From NCBI GenBank assembly GCA_046724665.1, contig JBKOWZ010000165.1, forward strand, positions 1-8,814: a stretch of 8,814 bases of DNA, written 5' to 3'. Both the position numbers and the translations under genes were made by a program. The notes beneath the pieces were generated by a model. The model did not search any database. It worked only from the letters and a program-made list of their open reading frames with translations, and was not told where the DNA came from. Origin of the DNA: Actinocrinis sp046724665. GTDB taxonomy: Bacteria > Actinomycetota > Actinomycetes > Streptomycetales > Catenulisporaceae. Below are positions 1 to 4,557 of the stretch, piece after piece (within the stretch, counting starts at the first letter, position 1; each line of letters opens with the position of its first letter).

Positions 1-16
1 CGACGCACGTGCGTCG
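1..16. repeat. Perfect 16-bp palindrome
   Basis: CGACGCACGTGCGTCG equals its own reverse complement, with CACGTG at the centre. It lies at the very edge of the window, about 33 bases past the stop codon of the minus-strand secreted-protein gene. It could be part of that gene's terminator, a protein-binding site, or the end of a longer structure cut by the window. No T tract follows on the minus strand within view, so its role is open. Confidence 0.4.
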
Positions 17-49
17 CGGAGGCCGGAGCCGTTAGACGGGGCGGGCGTG

Positions 50-1369
50 TCAGGACGCGGGAACGTAGACGACCAGGCTGACCGCGTTCGGGTACAGCCG
101 CGCGCCGGTGAACGTCGCCCGCCAGTAGCCCGCGCCGGTGCTCGCCACGGTGGCCGAGAAACCGTAGCCCTGGCCGTCCCAGTACGAGTCGGGAGCGGTG
201 GCCACCGTCTTCCAGTGGTCGGTGCCGGTGGCGGAGAACTGGATGTCCACCGGGATGATGCCCGGAGTCCAGGAACCACTGAACGCCACGTCACCGCTGA
301 CCGTCACGGTCCCGGCGTCGGTGCGAGTCGGCGTGAAGGAGAGGAACGCGGCCGGCTGCACCACGGCGATCGTGCTGCTCGCCTCGGCGTCGGTGAGGTA
401 GAGGTCGTCGCTCACCCAGCCCACGTCGATCGAGTAGTTGCCCCATAGCGGCGGGGTGGCCGGGAAGACCGCGCTGCCGGTGGAGTCGGTGGTCCGCTCG
501 ACATAGTCGCCGAAGGAGTCGGAGCTGACCGTCTTGCCGGCCAGCGGCTGCCAGCCGGTGGGCGAGTTCCACAGCAGGGTGACGCGGGTCGAGTCCACCG
601 ACCCCTGCCAGGGCACCGTGAGGGTGCTCGGCGTCTCGATGACCTTGGTCGCCGTCTTCTTGACGGTGATCGGGAACGAGCGCGAGGAGGACCAGTTGTA
701 GAAGACGTGGTTCGGGTTGTAGGAGAAGATCGCCTGGATGGTGTTCTGGTACCGGTCGGTGACCGGGAGCGTGGCGGAGAAGCTGCCGTCCGCCGTCGTC
801 GTCGCCTGCGCGTACTCGGTGTAGGAGTAGACGTCGATCGGCAGTCCACCGCCCAGCGGCGTGATCTCGCCGGTCGCCGGCCACTGGCCCATCAGGTGGC
901 CGCTGATGGTGACGCTGCGGTGCCAGTAGTCAACGGTCCGGCGGTCGATGGAGACGTCGTTCAGGTTCGTCACCACGGCGTAGTAGAAGTAGCCCGCGCC
1001 GACGGCGGAGACCGTGTCCCCGCCCGCGTCCGAGGCCGAGACGTCGATCCGGTAACTGCCCAGGTCGGGCAGCTGGATGCGGTGGCGCGGCTCCCAGGTT
1101 CCGTTCTGAGCGGTACCGGAGGTCAGCGTGAAGTCCGCCACCGTGGCCACCGTCTGCTCGGTGGCTACCGAGTACAGGCTGACCTTCACGTCGTCGATCG
1201 CGGTCGCGGCGGACAGCGAGACGACCAGCTTGCCGTTGTTGGTGTAGTCGTTGTACGCGCCCAGAACGGTGATGCCCGTATCCGCCTGGGCGCCCGGAGC
1301 TGCGGTCAGAACGACGCTTCCGGTAATGAGCGCGCAGGCCATCGCCACCGCGCCATGACGGTGTTTCAA
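50..1369 (-). CDS. Secreted multi-domain Ig-like (beta-sandwich) protein, function unknown
   Basis: A 439-residue protein read from a TTG start. I prefer this start because a GGGGGAGGA ribosome binding site lies just before it (short 4-base gap) and it yields a textbook Sec signal peptide: basic n-region KHRH, hydrophobic stretch at about 7-25, and an AQA cleavage site after residue 29. An in-frame ATG at 1405 adds 12 residues but has no ribosome binding site. The mature part is rich in Thr, Ser, Val, Gly and aromatics, has no cysteine, and appears to hold about four beta-sandwich units (roughly 30-130, 131-236, 237-337, 338-439). Signs of this are recurring SVTISGHL / TVTVSGDV, DGSFSATLP / GYGFSATVA and PLAGKTV strands. 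No LPXTG, C-terminal membrane helix or enzyme motif is visible, so it is probably released into the medium or loosely wall-bound. I do not recognise a named family. It is transcribed away from leuB and is likely unrelated to the amino acid genes. Confidence 0.82.
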   Translation of the reverse strand: MKHRHGAVAMACALITGSVVLTAAPGAQADTGITVLGAYNDYTNNGKLVVSLSAATAIDDVKVSLYSVATEQTVATVADFTLTSGTAQNGTWEPRHRIQLPDLGSYRIDVSASDAGGDTVSAVGAGYFYYAVVTNLNDVSIDRRTVDYWHRSVTISGHLMGQWPATGEITPLGGGLPIDVYSYTEYAQATTTADGSFSATLPVTDRYQNTIQAIFSYNPNHVFYNWSSSRSFPITVKKTATKVIETPSTLTVPWQGSVDSTRVTLLWNSPTGWQPLAGKTVSSDSFGDYVERTTDSTGSAVFPATPPLWGNYSIDVGWVSDDLYLTDAEASSTIAVVQPAAFLSFTPTRTDAGTVTVSGDVAFSGSWTPGIIPVDIQFSATGTDHWKTVATAPDSYWDGQGYGFSATVASTGAGYWRATFTGARLYPNAVSLVVYVPAS

Positions 1370-1372
1370 GGA

Positions 1373-1381
1373 TCCTCCCCC
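1373..1381 (-). promoter_or_regulatory. Ribosome binding site that decides the secreted-protein start
   Basis: On the minus strand GGGGGAGGA is followed by TCC and then TTG. It is the only strong anti-16S match near the N-terminus and lies downstream of the alternative ATG at 1405, which argues for initiation at the TTG. The gap is slightly shorter than usual. Confidence 0.6.
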
Positions 1382-1485
1382 ATAAGACCACTGCGACGCC
1401 GACATGCGGTCGGCAGGGGGAGGATATCAGGCCCCGCAGGCACGTGACCGTGGAACGGCGTGGGGAGCGGCACGATTCATCTCAG

Positions 1486-1516
1486 ATAGTAGGACGTCCA
1501 AGCAAAAACGAGACAA
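1486..1516 (-). promoter_or_regulatory. Possible promoter of the secreted-protein gene
   Basis: On the minus strand TTGTCT (1516-1511) and TACTAT (1491-1486) are separated by 19 bases, a fair match to TTGACN / TANNNT. It would give a leader of roughly 110 bases before the TTG start. A second -10-like TATCCT lies at 1426-1421 without a -35. Pattern matching only. Confidence 0.28.
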
Positions 1517-1696
1517 CGGCTGCCCCGGCCGCTACGGTGAAGTACTAGGACTTCCGACTATCGGCGCGCCACCCGAGCGCCGGGCGGGGTCCGGCCAGGA
1601 CCGCGTTTTCGGCCACAAGCCAAACGTGTCCGTACCCGCAGCGGCATTGATCGACCATCAGCCAGTGCACTCACCTCTGGCCAGGGACGGAACACG

Positions 1697-1918
1697 ATGT
1701 ACGAGCACGAGGACGGCAATCGGGCAAGACGCGGCGCCGCGGCGCTCACGCTGGGCGCTCCCGCCGACGAGAGCGACGCACGGGCACGAGCCCGGCGCGC
1801 GCTCCAGGACGCGTACGACTGGCGAGACGACGAGCCGGCCGCGCACGCGTCGGCGTCCACGGGCAAACCGCGTGGCGCAGACTCCGTGGCGTCCATATCG
1901 CGGACGGTTGGTGTTTGA
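1697..1918 (+). CDS. Possible small charged hypothetical protein
   Basis: A 73-codon ATG-to-TGA reading frame with about four fifths of codons ending in G or C, which is suggestive but not proof in DNA this rich in GC. The peptide begins MYEHEDGNRARRGAAALT and is rich in Arg, Ala, Asp and Glu, with no signal peptide, membrane segment or known motif. A weak GGGACGGA-type ribosome binding site lies about 7 bases before the ATG. The stop codon falls about 30 bases before leuB, inside the leuB promoter area. I do not recognise it. The alternative is that this is simply the non-coding upstream region of leuB; conservation in relatives would settle it. Confidence 0.33.
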   Translation: MYEHEDGNRARRGAAALTLGAPADESDARARARRALQDAYDWRDDEPAAHASASTGKPRGADSVASISRTVGV

Positions 1919-1934
1919 GCGGCGAGACGAGCGT

Positions 1935-1940
1935 TAGGCT
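1935..1940 (+). promoter_or_regulatory. TAGGCT -10 box, predicted leaderless promoter of leuB
   Basis: TAGGCT matches the actinobacterial TANNNT -10 consensus and ends 6 bases before the leuB ATG. A transcript starting at normal distance would begin at or within a base of the A of ATG, giving a leaderless mRNA. No Shine-Dalgarno sequence precedes the ATG, in agreement. The -35 is poor: TTGAGC at 1915-1920 is too close and TTGGTG at 1908-1913 slightly far. Confidence 0.6.
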
Positions 1941-1946
1941 CGCGGC

Positions 1947-3098
1947 ATGGTCTCCAGCACGGCGTCGTCTGAAACCCCTTTGTCCCGCAAGCTGATCGAC
2001 CTCGCCGTCATCGGCGGCGACGGTATCGGCCCCGAGGTCACCGCCGAGGCGCTGAAGGTGCTGCGCGCGGCGTTGCCCGACGGGATCGGGCTCGAGACCA
2101 CCGAGTACGACCTCGGCGCCCGCCACTGGCACGCCACCGGGGAGACGCTGACCGACGCGACCCTGGAGCGGCTGCGCGGGCACGACGCGATCCTGCTCGG
2201 CGCGGTGGGCGACCCGGGCGTCCCGTCCGGAGTGCTGGAGCGCGGGCTGCTGCTCAAGCTGCGCTTCGCCTTCGACCACTACGTGAACCTGCGGCCGTCC
2301 AAGCTGTTCCCGGGCGTGACCGGCCCGCTGCGCAGCGAGGCGCCGATCGACTTCGTGGTCGTGCGCGAGGGCACCGAGGGCCCGTACACGGGCAACGGCG
2401 GCTCGCTGCGTACCGGCCCGCACGAGGTGGCGACCGAGGTCTCGGTCAACACCGCGTTCGGCATCGAGCGCGTGGTGCGCGACGCGTTCGCCCGCGCCGC
2501 CGCCCGGCCGCGGCGTCGGCTCACGCTCGTGCACAAGAACAACGTCCTGGTCTACGCCGGGCACCTGTGGAAGCGGGTCTTCGACGCCGTGGCAGCCGAG
2601 TACCCCGAGGTGGCCACCGACTACCTGCACGTCGATGCGGCCACCATCTTCCTGACCACCGCTCCCGAGCGGTTCGACGTGATCGTCACCGACAACCTGT
2701 TCGGCGACATCATCACCGACCTGGCCGCGGCCGTGACCGGCGGCATCGGCCTGGCCGCCTCCGGCAACGTCAACCCGGACGGCACCTTCCCGTCCATGTT
2801 CGAGCCGGTCCACGGCTCGGCCCCGGACATCGCCGGGACCGGGAAGGCCGACCCCACGGCGGCGATCCTCTCCGGAGCGCTGCTGCTGCACCACCTCGCC
2901 GAGCACGGCTTCGGCCCCGCCCTGGCGGCCGCGGCGCGCGCCGTCGAGACCGCCGCCGAGGCGGACCTGGCCGAGCGCGCCAAACTCGGCCCGCGCACCA
3001 CCGCCGAGGTGGGCGACGCCATCGCCGCGCAGGTGAGCGCGGTACGCGGCGGCGTACCCGTAGCGCCGTCCGGCGCCGCCGCTGCGGCAGACGGGTGA
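1947..3098 (+). CDS. leuB: 3-isopropylmalate dehydrogenase
   Basis: Cytosolic enzyme of leucine synthesis: NAD-dependent oxidative decarboxylation of 3-isopropylmalate to 2-ketoisocaproate. In organisms using citramalate it usually also oxidises beta-methylmalate to 2-oxobutanoate for isoleucine. The protein is 383 residues, longer than the usual 345-360, with a loose N-terminal tail of about 15 residues and an Ala-rich C-terminal tail. Visible family landmarks are IGGDGIGPEV near residue 22, substrate arginines R106, R116 (NLRP) and R140 (VVREGTEGPYTG, with Y147), K197 in HKNN, and metal-binding D230, D254 and D258 (NLFGDIITD). The NAD-site motif EPVHGSAPDIAG lies at 286-297. The D-to-D spacing of 24 and 28 matches the Thermus enzyme. 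The ATG start is supported by a -10 box placed for leaderless transcription. Isocitrate and tartrate dehydrogenases are relatives, but the residue set and neighbours ilvE and cimA favour LeuB. Confidence 0.95.
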   Translation: MVSSTASSETPLSRKLIDLAVIGGDGIGPEVTAEALKVLRAALPDGIGLETTEYDLGARHWHATGETLTDATLERLRGHDAILLGAVGDPGVPSGVLERGLLLKLRFAFDHYVNLRPSKLFPGVTGPLRSEAPIDFVVVREGTEGPYTGNGGSLRTGPHEVATEVSVNTAFGIERVVRDAFARAAARPRRRLTLVHKNNVLVYAGHLWKRVFDAVAAEYPEVATDYLHVDAATIFLTTAPERFDVIVTDNLFGDIITDLAAAVTGGIGLAASGNVNPDGTFPSMFEPVHGSAPDIAGTGKADPTAAILSGALLLHHLAEHGFGPALAAAARAVETAAEADLAERAKLGPRTTAEVGDAIAAQVSAVRGGVPVAPSGAAAAADG

Positions 3099-3128
3099 GT
3101 CGGTAGTCGTATTGGGTTACCGTCTCAC
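3095..3128 (+). terminator. Hairpin at the leuB stop codon, possible T-tract-less terminator
   Basis: GTGAGTCGGTA (3095-3105) pairs with TACCGTCTCAC (3118-3128) through 10 of 11 positions, with one T-T mismatch. Two G-T wobbles and one G-C pair extend it inward to a 6-base loop. The leuB TGA lies inside the stem. No T tract follows, so it is either a terminator of the tract-less type discussed for actinobacteria, a 3'-end stabiliser, or a pause site. Confidence 0.45.
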
Positions 3129-3145
3129 TAGGCGAGAAAGTCAGT

Positions 3146-3184
3146 GTGACGGTCCCACAAGTCCCCCTTCAGCGGGGCCGTCAC
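3146..3184 (+). promoter_or_regulatory. Strong stem-loop in the ilvE upstream leader
   Basis: GTGACGGTCCC (3146-3156) pairs with GGGGCCGTCAC (3174-3184): 11 consecutive pairs including one G-U, around a 17-base loop. It sits between leuB and ilvE, upstream of the ilvE ribosome binding site, with no T tract. A regulatory role is inference; it may equally be a pause or processing site. Confidence 0.45.
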
Positions 3185-3190
3185 GGTCAA

Positions 3191-3207
3191 TGACCGGACA
3201 CCGGTCA
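3191..3207 (+). repeat. Perfect inverted repeat before ilvE
   Basis: TGACCGG-ACA-CCGGTCA is a perfect 7-bp inverted repeat with a 3-base spacer, ending 20 bases before the preferred ilvE start. The shape fits a dimeric repressor operator or a short hairpin. It overlaps another small repeat, GGTCA-A-TGACC (3185-3195), so these cannot all form at once. Confidence 0.45.
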
Positions 3208-3213
3208 CCATGA

Positions 3214-3219
3214 AGAGGA
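3214..3219 (+). promoter_or_regulatory. Ribosome binding site deciding the ilvE start
   Basis: AGAGGA lies 8 bases before the ATG at 3228. It falls inside the reading frame if translation began at the upstream in-frame ATG (3210), which itself has no ribosome binding site. This favours 3228. Confidence 0.65.
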
Positions 3220-3227
3220 CGACACCG

Positions 3228-4325
3228 ATGACGACCATCGAGCTCAAGCCGACCGGCGAGCCGCTCGCCGACGCCCAGCGCGCCGAGATTCTCGCCGATC
3301 CCGGCTTCGGCAGGTACTTCACCGACCACATGGTCACGATCAAGTACACCGCGGGCCGCGGCTGGCACGACGCGCAGCTGCGCCCCTATGGCCCGATCGA
3401 GCTCGATCCGGCCACCGCGGCGCTGCACTACGGTCAGGAGATCTTCGAGGGCCTCAAGGCGTACCGGCAGCAGGACGGCACGATCGCCTCGTTCCGCCCG
3501 CAGGCCAACGCCGCGCGGATGATCCGCTCGGCCCGCCGGATGGGCATGCCCGCGCTGCCCGAGGAGCTGTTCCTCGGCGCGATCGACGCCCTAGTGCGCC
3601 AGGACGCGGCGTGGGTGCCGGACGATCCGGAGAAGTCGCTCTACCTGCGGCCGTTCATGTTCGCCACCGAGACCGGCCTCGGGGTGAACCGGCCGGCCGG
3701 GGAGTACCTGTTCCTGCTGATCGCCTCGCCGGCCGGCGCCTACTTCAGTGGCGGGATCAAGCCGGTGCGGGTCTGGCTGTGCGAGGACTACGTGCGCGCC
3801 GCGCCCGGCGGCACCGGCGAGGCCAAGTGCGCGGGCAACTACGCCGCGTCCTTCATGGCCCAGGCGCAGGCCGTCGAGGAGGGCTGCGACCAGGTGTGCT
3901 GGCTCGACGCGCTCGAGCACCGGTACGTCGAGGAGATGGGCTCGAACAACCTCTTCTTCGTCTACGGCTCCGGCGACCAGGCGCGGCTGCTCACTCCCGA
4001 GCTGTCCGGCTCGCTGCTGCCCGGCATCACCCGCGACTCGCTGCTCACGGCCGCGGCCGACCTCGGCATCCCGGCCGACGAGGGGCGGATCTCGGTCGAG
4101 CAGTGGCGCGCCGACGCGGCCTCGGGCGCGCTGACCGAGGTCTTCGGCTGCGGCACGGCCGCCGTGGTCACGCCGGTCGGCGGCGCGAAGTCGAAGAGCG
4201 GCGAGTTCACCGTCGCCGACGGCGAGCCCGGGCCGGTCACCATGCGCCTGCGCGAGCACCTGCTCGGCGTCCAGCGCGGCGCCGTCCCGGACAAGCACGG
4301 CTGGCTGTACCGGATCGAGGGCTGA
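3228..4325 (+). CDS. ilvE: Branched-chain amino acid aminotransferase
   Basis: PLP-dependent, fold-type IV aminotransferase that moves the amino group between glutamate and the 2-keto acids of leucine, isoleucine and valine: the last synthetic step and the first catabolic step. From the ATG at 3228 it is 365 residues, normal for the actinobacterial class; an in-frame ATG at 3210 would add six residues but lacks a ribosome binding site. Visible features are GQEIFEGLKAYR near 69-80, LRPFMFAT near 140, the Schiff-base lysine K200 in GEAKCAGNYAAS, EEMGSNNLFFVYG near 235-247 (the usual EMGGMN varied to EMGSNN), PGITRDSLL near 265 and the phosphate-loop region GCGTAAVVTPVG near 307-318. D-amino acid transaminase and aminodeoxychorismate lyase share the fold but are shorter and lack these motifs. 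It lies about 130 bases after leuB across several hairpins, so it may be transcribed with leuB or from its own promoter. Confidence 0.95.
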   Translation: MTTIELKPTGEPLADAQRAEILADPGFGRYFTDHMVTIKYTAGRGWHDAQLRPYGPIELDPATAALHYGQEIFEGLKAYRQQDGTIASFRPQANAARMIRSARRMGMPALPEELFLGAIDALVRQDAAWVPDDPEKSLYLRPFMFATETGLGVNRPAGEYLFLLIASPAGAYFSGGIKPVRVWLCEDYVRAAPGGTGEAKCAGNYAASFMAQAQAVEEGCDQVCWLDALEHRYVEEMGSNNLFFVYGSGDQARLLTPELSGSLLPGITRDSLLTAAADLGIPADEGRISVEQWRADAASGALTEVFGCGTAAVVTPVGGAKSKSGEFTVADGEPGPVTMRLREHLLGVQRGAVPDKHGWLYRIEG

Positions 4326-4357
4326 CGCCCCGCGCGCAGCGCCCGATCGAATCGCCG

Positions 4358-4428
4358 CGGGTCCACATGGCGGAACGCGTTGTTCACCCGGCTGAAACCG
4401 TGGCAGACTCGCCAGCCATGTGGACCCG
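4358..4428. repeat. Perfect 14-bp inverted repeat bracketing the cimA leader promoter
   Basis: CGGGTCCACATGGC (4358-4371) is the exact reverse complement of GCCATGTGGACCCG (4415-4428), with 43 bases between. The candidate -35 and -10 boxes lie inside the spacer and the leader ATG (4418-4420) lies inside the right arm. In RNA reading through from ilvE the arms could form a 14-bp stem that buries the leader AUG; RNA starting at the local promoter would lack the left arm. As DNA, the arms could be paired operator half-sites about 57 bp apart. Confidence 0.7.
4380..4409 (+). promoter_or_regulatory. Candidate promoter of the cimA leader transcript
   Basis: TTGTTC (4380-4385) and CAGACT (4404-4409) are 18 bases apart. 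The -10 differs from TAGACT at its first base only. Transcription would start near 4416-4418, at the leader ATG, again implying a leaderless start. The position between the ilvE end and the attenuator is what such a promoter requires. Confidence 0.45.
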
Positions 4429-4465
4429 GCCGATTATCAGCCGAGGCGCATCAGCACAGGGCTGA
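4418..4465 (+). CDS. Candidate isoleucine leader peptide (MWTRPIISRGASAQG)
   Basis: A 15-codon ORF, ATG to TGA, with adjacent isoleucine codons ATT ATC at positions 6 and 7; Ile in the neighbouring genes is mostly ATC. It sits about 30 bases before an intrinsic terminator that precedes cimA, an isoleucine-pathway gene, which is the arrangement of ribosome-mediated attenuation. No ribosome binding site precedes the ATG, but the predicted transcription start coincides with it, so it may be read from a leaderless RNA. The frame is open upstream to another ATG at 4367, which would give 32 residues in read-through transcripts. The peptide itself probably has no function beyond being translated. 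Confidence 0.55.
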   Translation: MWTRPIISRGASAQG

Positions 4466-4527
4466 GTGACTCTCGGCCCGCCGCCGATGCGCAGACCTCT
4501 CGCGACCGCGAGGGGTCTTTTGCTTTT
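4440..4527 (+). promoter_or_regulatory. Competing RNA pairings of the cimA attenuator
   Basis: Several mutually exclusive pairings can be drawn. GCCGAG (4440-4445) or GGCCGA (4428-4433) can pair with the CTCGGC / TCGGCC region (4472-4478). GCGCATC (4446-4452) can pair with GATGCGC (4486-4492), and with a bulge GAGG (4443-4446) reaches CCTC (4496-4499) in the terminator's left arm. GACTCTCG (4468-4475) is a near copy of that left arm and can pair with CGAGGGGTC (4509-4517). A ribosome at the leader stop codon would cover the copy, while one stalled at the Ile codons would leave it free. I cannot say which fold is the true antiterminator. Confidence 0.45.
4494..4527 (+). terminator. Intrinsic terminator / attenuator before cimA
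   Basis: GACCTCTCGC (4494-4503), loop GACC, GCGAGGGGTC (4508-4517): a 10-bp stem with one G-U pair, followed at once by TTTTGCTTTT. This is the only clear T-tract terminator in the window. It ends 30 bases before the cimA ATG, leaving no room for a separate promoter, so cimA expression must pass it. That points to conditional termination rather than simple ending of ilvE. Confidence 0.82.
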
Positions 4528-4546
4528 CCGTCCACCCGGCGAAGTG

Positions 4547-4552
4547 AGGAAG
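4547..4552 (+). promoter_or_regulatory. cimA ribosome binding site
   Basis: AGGAAG, with the AGGA core 7 bases before the ATG at 4558. It fixes the cimA start at 4558 and excludes the 46-codon upstream extension of the frame, which would run through the attenuator hairpin. Confidence 0.75.
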
Positions 4553-4557
4553 CGACC

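Larger units (their letters stand above)
1370..1696. other. Divergent intergenic region
   Basis: About 330 bases between the secreted-protein start and the possible small ORF. It is less GC-biased than the flanking genes and has stops in all plausible coding frames for real proteins. It holds the 5' leader and likely promoter of the minus-strand gene. A small inverted repeat GAAGT-ACTAGG-ACTTC lies near 1549-1564. I see no RNA gene or mobile element here. Confidence 0.5.

Noticed and set aside
1404..1937. 177-codon plus-strand open frame across the divergent region
   Set aside because: Its composition is Arg/Pro-rich and shapeless, it overlaps the secreted-protein leader and the leuB promoter, and it has no ribosome binding site. 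Open frames are expected by chance at this GC content.
1746..2906. 386-codon minus-strand frame opposite leuB
   Set aside because: A mirror frame of leuB codons: Gly/Arg/Val/Asp-rich with no motif. The plus strand encodes an intact LeuB.
3146..3193. Possible leader peptide before ilvE (GTG ACG GTC CCA ... TGA, VTVPQVPLQRGRHGQ)
   Set aside because: It has a few Val and Leu codons but no adjacent run, only a poor ribosome binding site, and no terminator follows. Not enough to call attenuation.
4367..4417. Longer 32-residue form of the cimA leader peptide from ATG 4367
   Set aside because: It starts upstream of the likely promoter boxes and has no ribosome binding site, so it could be translated only from read-through RNA in which the inverted repeat may block it. 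Noted as an alternative, not called.
4420..4557. 46-codon N-terminal extension of cimA from GTG at 4420
   Set aside because: It overlaps the leader ORF in another frame and runs through the terminator stem and T tract. The ATG at 4558 has a good ribosome binding site and gives a normal N-terminus.
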